Shown: positions 29,140 to 38,676, counted from the stretch's first letter. The stretch: 64,000 nucleotides of DNA from Methyloceanibacter superfactus (GCF_001723305.1 NZ_LPWF01000033.1:38919-102918), one strand, 5' to 3'. Program-made: numbers and translations. Notes: a model not told the origin generated them from the sequence alone.

Positions 29140-30638
29140 TGTTCGAGACCCTTTCAGACCGCCTCTCCGGCATTCTCGACAAGCTCACGCGCCGCGGCGC
29201 GCTAAGCGAGGCGGACGTGACCGAGGCCATGCGCGAGGTGCGCCGCGCTCTGATCGAGGCCGACGTGGCGCTCGACGTGGTGCGCTCATTCACCGACCGG
29301 GTGAAGCAGAAGGCGCTCGGCCAGGACGTGGTGCGTTCCATCACGCCGGGCCAGATGGTCATCAAGATCGTCAACGACGAGCTGGTGCGCATGCTGGGTT
29401 CCGATGCGCAAGGCATCGACCTCGCCGCCACGCCGCCCGTCGTCATGATGTTGGTCGGCCTGCAAGGCTCGGGCAAGACCACGACCACCGCCAAGCTCGC
29501 CAAGCGCCTCACCACCCGCGACAAGCAGAAGGTACTGATGGCCTCGCTCGATACGCGCCGTCCGGCGGCGCAAGAGCAGCTTCGCATTCTCGGCGAGCAG
29601 GCCGAGATCGCCACGCTGCCCATCGTCGAAGGCCAGAGCCCGACCGAGATCACCGCCCGCGCCATCAAGGCGGCGAAGCTCGGCGGCTACGACGTGCTGC
29701 TGCTCGACACCGCCGGCCGCACCCACATCGACGAGGCGCTCATGGCCGAGACCGCGGCCATCGAGAAGATCGCCCAGCCGCACGAGACGCTGCTCGTTGC
29801 CGATGCGCTGACCGGTCAGGACGCCGTCAATCTCGCCAAGAACTTCGGTGACCGCGTGTCGCTGACCGGCATCGTGCTCACCCGCGTCGACGGCGATGCG
29901 CGCGGCGGCGCGGCGCTGTCCATGCGCGCCGTCTCCGGCAAGCCCATCAAGCTGATCGCGTCGGCGAGAAGCTCGACGCGCTCGAGGAGTTTTATCCCGA
30001 CCGTAATCGCCGGACGCATTCTCGGCATGGGCGACGTGGTCGGCCTCGTCGAGAAGGCGATGGAGACCGTCGAGCTCGACAAGGCCGAGGCGATGGCCAA
30101 GAAGGTCAAGAAGGGCTCCTTCGACCTTCAGGACCTCTCCGACCAGCTCTCGCAGATGCAGAAGCTCGGCGGCATGGGCGGCGTGCTCGGCATGCTCCCC
30201 GGCCTCGGCAAGGTGAAGAAGCAGATCGACGCCGCCAATCTCGACGACAGCGTGCTGAAGCGCCAGCAGGCGATCATCAGCTCGATGACCCGCGCCGAGC
30301 GCAAGACGCCGAAGCTGCTCAATGCCTCGCGCAAGAAGCGCGTGGCGGCGGGCTCCGGCACCTCCGTGCAGGACATCAACAAGCTGGTGAAGATGCACCG
30401 CCAGATGGCCGACATGATGAAGGCCATGGGCAAGAAGCGGGGCGTGCTTTCCGGGCTGTTCGGTGGCGGACCGCCGCCGGAGATGCCCGCCGATCTGCCG
30501 GCCGGCGCCGAGCTGCCGGCGAATTTCCCGGGCCTGCCGCCCGGCGGCTTCCCCGGAGGATTGCCCGGCCTGCCGGGACTGCCCGGCGGCGGGATGCCGC
30601 GCGGCCTCCCCGGCCTGCCGCAGAAGAAGAAACGTTGA
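29139..30638 (+). CDS. ffh: Signal recognition particle protein Ffh (with an internal misread segment)
   Basis: SRP54 homologue of 499 residues: N domain, G domain with G1 VGLQGSGKTTTTAKLAKRL, G3 DTAGRTHIDEALMAE, G4 TRVDGDARGG, then a Met-rich M domain (QLSQMQKLGGMGGVLGMLPG) and a Gly/Pro/Leu tail (GLPGLPGLPGGGMPRGLPGL) ending KKKR, common in Rhizobiales. Residues around 275-289 read SARSSTRSRSFIPTV, which does not fit the family. The next frame gives GEKLDALEEFYPDR, so a deletion near 29960 is cancelled by an insertion near 30004. Binds 4.5S RNA and signal peptides, and works with FtsY. Confidence 0.95.
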   Translation: MFETLSDRLSGILDKLTRRGALSEADVTEAMREVRRALIEADVALDVVRSFTDRVKQKALGQDVVRSITPGQMVIKIVNDELVRMLGSDAQGIDLAATPPVVMMLVGLQGSGKTTTTAKLAKRLTTRDKQKVLMASLDTRRPAAQEQLRILGEQAEIATLPIVEGQSPTEITARAIKAAKLGGYDVLLLDTAGRTHIDEALMAETAAIEKIAQPHETLLVADALTGQDAVNLAKNFGDRVSLTGIVLTRVDGDARGGAALSMRAVSGKPIKLIASARSSTRSRSFIPTVIAGRILGMGDVVGLVEKAMETVELDKAEAMAKKVKKGSFDLQDLSDQLSQMQKLGGMGGVLGMLPGLGKVKKQIDAANLDDSVLKRQQAIISSMTRAERKTPKLLNASRKKRVAAGSGTSVQDINKLVKMHRQMADMMKAMGKKRGVLSGLFGGGPPPEMPADLPAGAELPANFPGLPPGGFPGGLPGLPGLPGGGMPRGLPGLPQKKKR

Positions 30639-30679
30639 GCCATTTTTTTTGAGATCGAACGACTAGGAGAACCAAAGCA

Positions 30680-31210
30680 ATGTCACTGAAGATCAGACTG
30701 GCCCGTGCCGGCGCCAAGAAGCGGCCCTTCTACCGCATCGTCGTCGCCGACTCGCGCAGCCCCCGCGACGGCCGCTACATCGAGAAGATCGGCACGTTCA
30801 ACCCGCTGCTGCCGCGCGACTCCGAAGAGCGCGTGACCTTCGACCAGGACCGCGCCAAGCATTGGCTGTCCAACGGCGCGCTGCCGACCGACCGCGTGCT
30901 CCGCTTCTTCGACGCCGCCGGCTTGATGAAGCGCGAGGCGCGCAATAATCCGGAGAAGGCCAAGCCCGGCAAGAAGCGCCTCGAGCGCGAGGAGGCCAAG
31001 AAGGCCGCCGACGAGGCAAAGGTCAAGGAAGCCGAGGACGCCAAGAAGGCTGCCGAAGAGGCCAAGGTCGCCGAAGACGCCGCCGCCAAGGACGCTGCTG
31101 CCGCCGCCGAGGAAGAGGCTTCCGTCGAGGCCGCCGATGAGGCGGTCGTGGAAGCGGCCGACGAAGCGGCCGCGCCCGCCGAGGGCGAAGCCGAGAAGGC
31201 TGCCGAGTAG
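30680..31210 (+). CDS. rpsP: Ribosomal protein bS16 with long Ala/Glu/Lys tail
   Basis: Small-subunit protein S16. Residues 1-85 are canonical ([40 protein letters not shown]). The remaining 90 residues are a highly charged helical tail rich in Lys, Glu and Ala ([20 protein letters not shown]), ending in an acidic Ala/Glu stretch. Tails of this sort are known in Rhizobiales S16, while E. coli S16 has 82 residues. AGGAG ribosome site at 30666. First gene of the rpsP-rimM-[NADAR-cyclase]-trmD-cytochrome-rplS group. Confidence 0.95.
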   Translation: MSLKIRLARAGAKKRPFYRIVVADSRSPRDGRYIEKIGTFNPLLPRDSEERVTFDQDRAKHWLSNGALPTDRVLRFFDAAGLMKREARNNPEKAKPGKKRLEREEAKKAADEAKVKEAEDAKKAAEEAKVAEDAAAKDAAAAAEEEASVEAADEAVVEAADEAAAPAEGEAEKAAE

Positions 31211-31232
31211 TCTTGGGCCGAGTAGTCTTGGG
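31202..31232. repeat. 15-bp tandem duplication over the rpsP stop and rimM start
   Basis: GCCGAGTAGTCTTGGG occurs at 31202-31217 and again at 31217-31232, period 15. It contains the rpsP TAG stop and the TTG start candidate of rimM, so the second copy repeats both signals. The length keeps the rimM frame. Confidence 0.8.
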
Positions 31233-31749
31233 CGAGCAAGACCGGGTGCTGGTTGGCGAGATCGGTGCGGCGCAAGGGCTGAAGGGCGAGGTTCGACTCC
31301 GCTCCTACACGCAAGCGCCGGCCGACATCGCCGGCTATGGCCCGCTCGAGGACGAGTCGGGCGCGAGGTCGATCGAGATCGAGCGCGTCCGCGTCACGCC
31401 CAAGGCGGTCATCGCCCGCATCAAGGGCGTGACCACCCGCGAGGCCGCCGAGGCGCTGACCCGCACCAAGCTCTATCTGCCCCGCGCCAAGATGCCGGCC
31501 GCCGAGGCGCCCGGGGCTGACGAGTGGTACGTCGCCGACCTGGTCGGGCTGAAGGCCGTGAGCCCGCAAGGCGACGAGATCGGCACCGTGGTCGCCATCC
31601 ACAATTTCGGCGCCAGCGACATCGTCGAGGTGTCATCGGCGGCCGGTGGCGAGAACCTGCTGGTTGCCTTCACTGAGACGACGGTGCCCGAGGTCGACAT
31701 CGAGGGCGGCCGCCTCGTTCTCGTACCGCCGGAGGAACTGGCGGAGTAA
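31213..31749 (+). CDS. rimM: 16S rRNA processing protein RimM
   Basis: Ribosome maturation factor for the 30S head, binding S19. The N-terminal barrel VLVGEIGAAQGLKGEVRLRS and the PRC-barrel part EWYVADLVGLKAVSPQGDEI and VAIHNFGASDIVEV are clear; the end, VDIEGGRLVLVPPEEL, is typical. The start is uncertain. A 15-bp tandem duplication covers the rpsP stop and creates two in-frame TTG codons, at 31213 and 31228, and both give a plausible N-terminus (178 or 173 residues). Confidence 0.93.
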   Translation: MGRVVLGEQDRVLVGEIGAAQGLKGEVRLRSYTQAPADIAGYGPLEDESGARSIEIERVRVTPKAVIARIKGVTTREAAEALTRTKLYLPRAKMPAAEAPGADEWYVADLVGLKAVSPQGDEIGTVVAIHNFGASDIVEVSSAAGGENLLVAFTETTVPEVDIEGGRLVLVPPEELAE

Positions 31750-31759
31750 GGTCTACGCC

Positions 31760-33460
31760 ATGACCATCCGCTTCTTTTCCAAGTCGGACCGCTACCGCGA
31801 GTTCTCGAACTTTGCGCCCTACCCGATCGAGGTGGACGGCGTGCTGTGGCCCACGGTCGAGCATTATTACCAGGCGCAGAAATTCGCCGACCCCGAGTTG
31901 CGGGAGCGGGCGCGCCAGATGCCGAAGGCCGCGGCGGTCAAAGGGCTCGCGCGCAAACACCAAGCGAAGATCAGGCCCGACTGGGACCGCATCAAGGACA
32001 CGGTCATGGACCGCGCGTTGCGCGCCAAGTTCGCGCAGCATCGGGATTTGCGCGCGCTCCTGCTCGGCACCGGCGATGAGGCGATCGCCGAGGCCGCGCC
32101 CAAGGATTATTACTGGGGCATCGGCGAGAACGGCACCGGCCAGAACAAGCTCGGCGAGATGCTGATGCGGCTGCGCGTCGAGCTGCGCGGCAGCGCCACT
32201 ACGCATCCTTCGAGCGAAGCGCCGCTCTTCGCCTGGCTCGGTCCGTTCGTGCGCTTCGCCGAATGGGGCACCGCGGGCTATGCGCGCAACATTCGCCGCC
32301 GGCTCACCATCGTCAACGTGATGGCCATGATGATCGCCGTCTCCTCGTTGGGCTATGCGGGCATGTTCGCCGTCTTCGGCGTCGACGAGTACTGGCCGCT
32401 GATCGTGGCCAACTTCCTCCTCGTTGCCGTGGCGCTGATGGCGCCGCTCGCTCATCGCTTCGGCGACGTGGCCGCGGCGCTGCTGATCTGCGCCGCCGAA
32501 TACATGACGCTGTTCTTCTTCGTGCGCGAGCTCGGCCGCGACTCCGGCATCCAACTGAATTACATCGTGGTCGCCGCGGTCGCCTTCGCCATTTGCGGCA
32601 TGGCCCATATCCGTCTCGTGGTGGGCGCGGTGGCGGTGGGGCTGGCGCTGCATCTCGCCGCCTGGTTCTTGTATCCGCCGGGGAGCGCGCGCATCGACGC
32701 CGATCCCTTCCTCTTGCACAATCTCTATGTCTCCTCGGCGGCGACCACCTTCACCATCATCGCGCTGATCGTCGGCTATGCCTTCACCATGGCCGACCGT
32801 GCCCGCGCCGAAGCCGACAGCCTGCTCGCCAACATCTTGCCCGAAGCCATCGCCGAGCGCTTGAAGGCGCGCCCGGGCGAGCGCGTCGCCGACGCCGTGC
32901 CGCAAGCCTCCGTGCTGTTCAGCGATCTCGTAGGCTTCACGGCGCTGGCCCAGGAGCTCGGCGCCGCCCGCACCGTCGCCATTCTCGATCACGTCGTCAC
33001 CGAGTTCGACCGGCTGGCCGCCGCGCACGGCGTGGAGAAGATCAAGACCATCGGCGACGGCTATATGGCGGTGGCCGGCGTCAGCCAGCCGCAACACGAC
33101 CATGTCCATCGCCTGGCGCGCATGGCGCTCGGCCTGCCGGGCCTGGTGGCGCGGCTGTCGGAGACCCATGGCGTCGTGCTCAAGATCCGCATCGGCATCG
33201 CCGGCGGCCCCGTCATGGCCGGCGTCATCGGCGCCGATAAATTCTCCTACGATGTGTGGGGCGAGACGGTGAACCTCGCCTCCCGGCTCGAGTCCCACGG
33301 GCTCCCCGGCGAGATCCAGGTGTCGGGCGCGGTGCGCGACGCCCTGGGAGACGGCTTCCTGTTCGAGGCGCGCGGGGAGATCGAGGTGAAGGGCGTCGGC
33401 CGGCTCGAGACCTGGCTGCTGAAGGAAGAGCGCGTGGCGAATCAAGGAGCCGCATCATGA
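31760..33460 (+). CDS. NADAR domain fused to a membrane class III adenylyl cyclase
   Basis: A 566-residue protein with three parts. Residues 3-143 are a NADAR (YbiA-like) domain: [28 protein letters not shown] and [20 protein letters not shown]. Residues about 183-345 are six membrane helices. Residues 383-553 are a class III cyclase with metal Asp389 (FSDLVGFT), Lys429 and Asp433 (KTIGDGY), adenine-selecting Asp498 (YDVWG) and transition-state Asn505 and Arg509 (NLASR), so it should make cAMP as a dimer. NADAR enzymes act on N-glycosidic bonds of ADP-ribosylated guanine or riboflavin intermediates. The gene starts 11 bp after rimM and its TGA overlaps the trmD ATG. Because this sequence has many indels, a lost stop between two genes is not excluded. 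Confidence 0.85.
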   Translation: MTIRFFSKSDRYREFSNFAPYPIEVDGVLWPTVEHYYQAQKFADPELRERARQMPKAAAVKGLARKHQAKIRPDWDRIKDTVMDRALRAKFAQHRDLRALLLGTGDEAIAEAAPKDYYWGIGENGTGQNKLGEMLMRLRVELRGSATTHPSSEAPLFAWLGPFVRFAEWGTAGYARNIRRRLTIVNVMAMMIAVSSLGYAGMFAVFGVDEYWPLIVANFLLVAVALMAPLAHRFGDVAAALLICAAEYMTLFFFVRELGRDSGIQLNYIVVAAVAFAICGMAHIRLVVGAVAVGLALHLAAWFLYPPGSARIDADPFLLHNLYVSSAATTFTIIALIVGYAFTMADRARAEADSLLANILPEAIAERLKARPGERVADAVPQASVLFSDLVGFTALAQELGAARTVAILDHVVTEFDRLAAAHGVEKIKTIGDGYMAVAGVSQPQHDHVHRLARMALGLPGLVARLSETHGVVLKIRIGIAGGPVMAGVIGADKFSYDVWGETVNLASRLESHGLPGEIQVSGAVRDALGDGFLFEARGEIEVKGVGRLETWLLKEERVANQGAAS

Positions 33461-34160
33461 CCTGGCGGGCCGCGTCCTCACTCTCTACCCCGAGATGTTT
33501 CCGGGACCCTTGGGCTTGAGCCTTGCCGGCAAGGCCCTCGAGGACGGCACCTGGGCGCTTGAGACCTTCGACATCCGCTCCTTCGCCACCGACAAGCACC
33601 GCTCGGTGGACGACACCCCGGCCGGCGGCGGCGCCGGCATGGTCATGCGCGCCGATATCGCGGCTTTGGCCATCGATGCCGGACGGGCGGACGCCGCACC
33701 CGGAACGCCGACACTTTATCTATCGCCGCGCGGCGCGCCGCTGACACAAGCTCGCGCCCATGAGCTGGCGGAAGGTCCGGGCGTCGTCCTGCTCTGCGGC
33801 CGTTTCGAGGGCGTGGACGAGCGCGTGCTCGCGGCCCGCGGCGTGGAGGAGATCTCCATCGGCGATTATGTGCTGTCCGGCGGCGAGCTGGCGGCGCAAG
33901 TGTTGATCGACGCCTGCGTGCGCCTGCTGCCGGGCGTCGCCGGCAACGAGGTCTCGCTCGCCGAGGAGAGCTTCGCCTCGGGGCTCCTGGAATATCCCCA
34001 CTATACGCGGCCCCGGGAGTGGGAAGGCCGCGCCATCCCCGAGGTGCTGCTCTCCGGCGACCACGAGAAGATCGCCAAATGGCGGCGCGACCAGGCGGAA
34101 GCGATCACCAAGGCCCGCCGTCCCGACCTTTGGGAGCGCTACGGCAAGCCGAAATCTTGA
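33457..34160 (+). CDS. trmD: tRNA (guanine-37-N1)-methyltransferase TrmD, frameshifted near start
   Basis: SPOUT methyltransferase making m1G37, about 234 residues. The knot motifs [40 protein letters not shown] and [11 protein letters not shown] are intact. The N-terminus MTWRA at ATG 33457 is followed by a one-base loss near 33472, after which [20 protein letters not shown] continues in the next frame. The ATG overlaps the stop of the NADAR-cyclase gene by 4 bp, which argues that the fused gene is a real member of this operon. Confidence 0.93.
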
Positions 34161-34228
34161 TCGAAGTCAGTGCCCTGAGGGTCGCCGGGCGCTAAGCGGA
34201 GCCAAGGATCACGCAAGGAGATTCCCGC

Positions 34229-34552
34229 ATGAAGAGCCTGATGGTGCTGGCCGCGGTTGCGACGTTCGGCCTCTCCGGCGACGCGACCGCCCAAGACGCG
34301 GACATCGCCGCCGGCAAGGCCTATGCGGCCGAGATCTGCGCCGCCTGCCATGCGGTCCAGCAGGGTGAGATGATGTCGCCGCTGATGGAGGCACCCGCCT
34401 TCCAGGAGGTGGCCGACACCCCGGGCATGACCGAGCTGGCCCTTTCGGTGTGGCTGCAAAGCTCCCACCCCACCATGCCCAATATCGTGCTGGAGCAGGA
34501 CGATCTGCGGAACGTCGTGGCCTATATCCACAGCCTCAAGGGCAAAGGGTAA
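34229..34552 (+). CDS. Small monoheme c-type cytochrome
   Basis: A 107-residue exported cytochrome c. Signal peptide MKSLMVLAAVATFGLSGDAT, heme motif CAACH at 37-41, and a C-terminal VVAYIHSLKGKG helix as in class I cytochromes. Met83 in HPTMPN is the likely second axial ligand. It probably carries electrons in the periplasm. AAGGAG ribosome site. It sits between trmD and rplS, an unusual place for a cytochrome; the ccm genes needed for its maturation are at 18-21 kb. Confidence 0.9.
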   Translation: MKSLMVLAAVATFGLSGDATAQDADIAAGKAYAAEICAACHAVQQGEMMSPLMEAPAFQEVADTPGMTELALSVWLQSSHPTMPNIVLEQDDLRNVVAYIHSLKGKG

Positions 34553-34735
34553 ACGGCGAGTTGGGCTGGTTTTTCACCCGAAATCCGTCGACAAGCCGGG
34601 AAAGCTAGGGTAGGAAACCCTCGCTGGTTGTGGGCTCTAGGCCCGTTCCCCGCATTTCTGGATCAATCAAAAAGAATGGCGTTCGTCCGATGGCCGTCAA
34701 AGGCCGTGAGCAGGCGCCCGTGAAAGGTTACAGCT

Positions 34736-35413
34736 ATGAATATCATCGAGGAACTCGAGAAAGAGCAGCTCGCCGAGCGCACCTCCAAGCGCAGCGTGCC
34801 CCAGTTCGGCCCCGGCGACACCGTCCGTGTCAACGTCAAGGTCGTGGAAGGCGAGCGTTCCCGCGTGCAGGCCTATGAGGGCGTGTGCATCGGCCGCTCC
34901 GGCGGCGGCATCAACGAGAATTTCACCGTCCGCAAGATTTCCTATGGCGAGGGCGTCGAGCGCGTCTTCCCGATCCATTCGCCGCTGATCGATTCCATCG
35001 ATGTGATCCGCCACGGCCGCGTCCGCCGCGCCAAACTCTATTATCTGCGTGGCCGCCGCGGCAAGTCGGCGCGTATTCCGGAGCGCCAGGACACCCGCGG
35101 CAAGAAGAAGTCCGGCCTCAAGGGCTTCAAGAAGCCCGCTGGCGCGCCCGACGATCTCAAGCTCATTCCCGGCGTCACCGAGGACATCGAGAAGAAGCTG
35201 AACAAGCTCGGCCTCATTAAGTTCGAGCAGATCGCCAATCTCACCGACGACGAGATCGCCGGCATCGACGATCAGCTGAGCCTCGGCGGCGCCATCGAGA
35301 GCGGCGACTGGGTCGCCAAGGCGGTGGCTCTGATGGCCGAGACCACGGCCGACGAGGTTCCCGCCGGTGACGAAGGCGAGGCCCCGGCCGAAGGCGAAGC
35401 CGAGAAGAAATAG
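34736..35413 (+). CDS. rplS: Ribosomal protein bL19 with a helix-hairpin-helix-like C-terminal extension
   Basis: Residues 1-118 are normal L19 ([57 protein letters not shown]). The extra 105 residues contain a linker with [12 protein letters not shown] and then a module, [40 protein letters not shown], ending [12 protein letters not shown]. This is the helix-hairpin-helix-like unit commonly attached to L21 in Rhizobiales, here on L19. An acidic tail follows. L19 stabilises the subunit interface; the module may bind rRNA. The upstream 183 bp (34553-34735) hold no recognised gene. Confidence 0.93.
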   Translation: MNIIEELEKEQLAERTSKRSVPQFGPGDTVRVNVKVVEGERSRVQAYEGVCIGRSGGGINENFTVRKISYGEGVERVFPIHSPLIDSIDVIRHGRVRRAKLYYLRGRRGKSARIPERQDTRGKKKSGLKGFKKPAGAPDDLKLIPGVTEDIEKKLNKLGLIKFEQIANLTDDEIAGIDDQLSLGGAIESGDWVAKAVALMAETTADEVPAGDEGEAPAEGEAEKK

Positions 35414-35440
35414 CGGATTTCCGCCTCTTCTGCTGTTTTC

Positions 35441-35513
35441 GTCATGCCGGGCTTGTCCCGGCCATCCACGCTTTCTTATCGGGCTTGGCCCCAAATCGTG
35501 GAATGACGCCCGG
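35441..35513. repeat. Dispersed palindromic repeat of Rhizobiales type
   Basis: Between rplS and leuC. GTCATGCCGGGCTTGTCCCG and then GCCATCCACG at the left are answered by CGTGGAATGACG at the right; CCGGGCTTGTCCCGG is itself a hairpin. Intergenic repeats with this wording are widespread in rhizobial and related genomes. It is non-coding, and open frames across it are fortuitous. Confidence 0.7.
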
Positions 35514-35576
35514 TTGGCAAAGGCCCCTTCAGTCGCTATCTGACGCTTAGAAATCTGGGATTCTGAGAAACCGACA

Positions 35577-36983
35577 ATGGCGAAGCCCCGCACCCTGTAC
35601 GACAAGATCTGGGACGAGCATCTGGTCCATGAGGCGCCCGACGGCACCTGCCTCATCTATATCGACCGGCATCTCGTCCATGAGGTGACGAGCCCGCAGG
35701 CCTTCGAGGGCCTGCGCATGGCCGGCCGGAAAGTGCGCAGCCCGGAGAAGACGCTGGCCGTGGTCGACCATAACGTGCCGACCACCGACCGCTCCAAGGG
35801 CATCGACGATCCGGAGTCGAAGATCCAGATCGACGCGCTGGCTCAGAACGCCAAGGATTTCGGCGTCGAGTATTATCACGAGCGCGACAAGCGTCAGGGC
35901 ATCGTCCACGTGGTCGGGCCAGAGCAGGGCTTCACCCTGCCCGGCACCACCATCGTCTGCGGCGACAGCCACACCTCGACCCATGGCGCCTTTGGTGCGC
36001 TGGCCCACGGCATCGGCACCTCGGAGGTGGAGCATGTGCTCGCCACCCAGACGCTGATCCAACAGAAGGCCAAGAACATGCGCGTGCGCGTCGACGGCAA
36101 GCTGCCCGAGGGCGTCACCGCCAAGGACATCATCCTCGCCATCATCGGCGAGATCGGCACCGCCGGCGGCACCGGCCATGTCATCGAATATGCCGGCGAG
36201 GCGATCGAGGCGCTGTCCATGGAAGGGCGAATGACGATCTGCAACATGTCGATCGAGGGCGGCGCCCGGGCCGGCTTGATCGCGCCCGACCAGAAGACCT
36301 TCGACTACATCAAGGGCCGCCCGCGCGCGCCCAAGGCCGGCCAGTTCGAGCTGGCGAAGGCGCATTGGGAGACACTGTTCTCCGATCCGGACGCCCATTT
36401 CGACAAAGAGATCGTGCTGCATGCCGAGCAGCTGCCGCCCATCGTCTCCTGGGGCACGAGCCCCGAGCAGGTGGTGTCGGTCGCCGGCCGCGTGCCGGTT
36501 CCTGGCGACATCACCGACGAGTCGAAGCGGAAAGCCGCGATCCGCGCGCTCGACTATATGGGCCTCAAGGGCGGCGAGAAGATCACCGACATCGCGCTCG
36601 ACCGCATCTTCATCGGCTCCTGCACCAATGGCCGCATCGAGGATTTGCGCGCCGTGGCGAAGATCGTCGAAGGCAAGCACGTCAACGAGAACCTGAACGC
36701 CATGATCGTGCCGGGCTCGGGTCTGGTGAAGGCGCAAGCCGAGGAAGAAGGTCTCGACAAGATCTTCCTGGAGGCGGGCTTCGAATGGCGCGAGCCGGGC
36801 TGCTCCATGTGCCTGGCCATGAACCCCGACAAATTGGCGCCGGGCGAGCGGTGCGCGTCCACCTCGAACCGCAACTTCGAGGGCCGCCAGGGCCGCTTGG
36901 GACGCACCCATCTGGTGTCGCCGCAAATGGCCGCCGCCGCGGCCATCGCCGGACATTTCGTCGACATCCGCGAGATGCACTAG
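35577..36983 (+). CDS. leuC: 3-isopropylmalate dehydratase large subunit
   Basis: Leucine biosynthesis: isomerises 2- to 3-isopropylmalate with LeuD. 468 residues of aconitase fold; [4Fe-4S] cysteines in [12 protein letters not shown] and [11 protein letters not shown], substrate region [20 protein letters not shown] and [14 protein letters not shown]. The start ATG at 35577 matches the family start ([16 protein letters not shown]). leuD and leuB lie downstream on the same strand at 40.7 and 41.9 kb, separated by unrelated genes. Confidence 0.96.
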   Translation: MAKPRTLYDKIWDEHLVHEAPDGTCLIYIDRHLVHEVTSPQAFEGLRMAGRKVRSPEKTLAVVDHNVPTTDRSKGIDDPESKIQIDALAQNAKDFGVEYYHERDKRQGIVHVVGPEQGFTLPGTTIVCGDSHTSTHGAFGALAHGIGTSEVEHVLATQTLIQQKAKNMRVRVDGKLPEGVTAKDIILAIIGEIGTAGGTGHVIEYAGEAIEALSMEGRMTICNMSIEGGARAGLIAPDQKTFDYIKGRPRAPKAGQFELAKAHWETLFSDPDAHFDKEIVLHAEQLPPIVSWGTSPEQVVSVAGRVPVPGDITDESKRKAAIRALDYMGLKGGEKITDIALDRIFIGSCTNGRIEDLRAVAKIVEGKHVNENLNAMIVPGSGLVKAQAEEEGLDKIFLEAGFEWREPGCSMCLAMNPDKLAPGERCASTSNRNFEGRQGRLGRTHLVSPQMAAAAAIAGHFVDIREMH

Positions 36984-37012
36984 GCGCACGCACGCCGGAA
37001 GGGTGCAACGCC

Positions 37013-37773
37013 ATGAGCTCCCTCGTTCAGAAGAAATTCGGTGAAGCCGCCGCCGACTACGCGGCCTCCGCTGTGCACGCCACCGGCCCGTCGCTCGCCC
37101 GGCTCGTTGAGCTGATCGAGACCAAGCCAACCTGGCGCGTGCTCGACATCGCCACCGGCGCCGGCCACACCGCGCTCGCCTTCGCGCCCCAAGTGGCCAA
37201 GGTCACCGCCAGCGACATCACGCCCGAGATGCTGCAACAGGCGCGGAAGCTCGCCAAGGAGCGGGGCTTGAACAACGTCGTCGCCGCGCAAGCGCAAGCC
37301 GGCGACCTCCCCTTCCCCGATACCAGCTATCACTTGGTGACGTGCCGGCTCGCGGCCCATCACTTTCCCGATCCGCAAAGCTTCGTGCGCGAGGCGCGCG
37401 CGTGCTCATCCCCGGCGGCATCTTCGCGCTCGTCGACAATGTCTCGCCGGAGGACGCGGACCTCGCCGCCCGCTACAACAGCTTCGAGAAGCTGCGCGAT
37501 CCGAGCCATGGCCGCGCGCTCGGCCTTGGTGAGTGGCAGTCCCTCATCCGCGCGGCCGGGCTGACGCCAACCGCGAGCGAGGTCATGGATCAGGACATTC
37601 CGTTCAATCCCTGGGTGGAGCGCATGCGCTGCACGCCCACGACGATCGCGCGCCTGAAAGACCTGCTCCAGCAGGAGCCCTTGCGGGCCTATTTGCGCCC
37701 CCGCGAGACGGAAGACGGTCTCACCTTCACCTTGCGCGAGGCGATCCTCACCGCGGCGAAGCCGCGCGGCTAA
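37013..37773 (+). CDS. Class I SAM-dependent methyltransferase (UbiE/Methyltransf_11 type), frameshifted
   Basis: A cytosolic methyltransferase of about 253 residues. Motif I VLDIATGAGHTALAFAP binds SAM, motif II KVTASDITPEMLQQARKLA, then GDLPFPDTSYHLVTCRLAAH (the HHFPDP form of the UbiE/YcgJ group). A base is lost near 37400, and VLIPGGIFALVDNVSPEDAD continues in the next frame to the end. Substrate unknown; the group includes quinone and small-molecule methylases. The stop overlaps by 4 bp the end of the convergent small secreted protein gene. Confidence 0.8.
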
Positions 37774-38090
37774 CGCTCGGCCTGCTTCCGCCGCGCCCGC
37801 TTGTTCGCCTTGCGGTCCAGCTTCGGCGCGGTCGCCGCGTCCGGGTCCTTCGGGAAGGGGTAAGTCTCGCCCACCCATTTCGGATCGGCGAAATAGCTCT
37901 TCGGCTGCATGCGCGACAGCACGTCTGGCAGCGATTGGCCGGCGCACCAGGCGTTCCAATCGCCGCAAGCGGGGCGGCACCAATTATTCCAGGCGCCGCA
38001 ATCCTTCGCCGTCGCGTCAGGCGCCGGCGCGCTCGCGGCAAGCAAGAGACCGGCGCCAAAAACCAGGAGCGGGCCCGTACGGTTCGTCAT
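37770..38090 (-). CDS. Small secreted protein with a repeated CGxWNxWC motif
   Basis: A 106-residue protein, not assigned to a family. The start at 38090 gives signal peptide TGPLLVFGAGLLLAASAPAP. The mature N-terminus has two near-identical units, CGAWNNWC and CGDWNAWC, eight residues each and separated by RPA, so four or five cysteines and four tryptophans lie in 20 residues. The rest is basic (DRKANKRARRKQAER at the end). Disulfide-bonded or metal-binding periplasmic roles are possible, but nothing in the context decides. Confidence 0.65.
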   Translation of the reverse strand: MTNRTGPLLVFGAGLLLAASAPAPDATAKDCGAWNNWCRPACGDWNAWCAGQSLPDVLSRMQPKSYFADPKWVGETYPFPKDPDAATAPKLDRKANKRARRKQAER

Positions 38091-38178
38091 GGATTTGAGT
38101 CTAGCACGCCCGCCGGCGCGCAAGGGTTTCCGAATTTGGACTATCCCGCCGGCAGCGTGCTCGGCTAAACAGACCGTC

Positions 38179-38589
38179 ATGACGACCGACTGGCACAAGC
38201 ACAGCGCGCCGAGCATCGCCGAGTTCGAGGCGATTGCGGCCACGGCCTTCAAGAAGCTGCCCGCGGCCTTCCGCGACATGACCAATGACGTTCTGATCCG
38301 CGTCGAGGACTTCCCCACCGACGAGGTTCTCGATTCGCTGGGGATCGATTCCCCCTTCGGTCTGCTCGGTCTCTACCAGGGCGTCGATCTCACCCGCCAG
38401 AGCGTTCTCGACCCGTCGGCCCTGCCGGAGATGATCTTTCTCTATCGCCGCCCGATTCTCGATTATTGGGCCGAGCATGACGAGAGGCTCGGCGACATCG
38501 TCACCCATGTGCTGGTGCATGAGATCGGCCATCACTTCGGCCTGTCCGACGCCGACATGGCGCGCATCGAATCCGACACCGCGGGCTGA
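38179..38589 (+). CDS. Metallopeptidase family protein (zincin-like, DUF1025)
   Basis: A 136-residue cytosolic zincin-like protein. The zinc motif HEIGHH (114-119) sits in DIVTHVLVHEIGHHFGLSD, preceded by LGLYQGVDLTRQSV and IFLYRRPILDYW, the normal layout of the short metallopeptidase family (DUF1025/PF06262). The family structure resembles minimal zincins but no substrate is known. It is followed by two secreted HECGH proteins in the same direction. Confidence 0.88.
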   Translation: MTTDWHKHSAPSIAEFEAIAATAFKKLPAAFRDMTNDVLIRVEDFPTDEVLDSLGIDSPFGLLGLYQGVDLTRQSVLDPSALPEMIFLYRRPILDYWAEHDERLGDIVTHVLVHEIGHHFGLSDADMARIESDTAG

Positions 38590-38676
38590 GCGCGATTCGC
38601 TTGGGAATTGCCGGTTGACGCTGCCCCACCCCACCCGCAGACTGGACGGGACGGGTGGGTAGCAGAGGAAAACATC

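Noticed and set aside
35441..35513. Palindromes between rplS and leuC as a CRISPR or new element
   Set aside because: Wording matches common dispersed repeats of Rhizobiales; a single unit without spacers.
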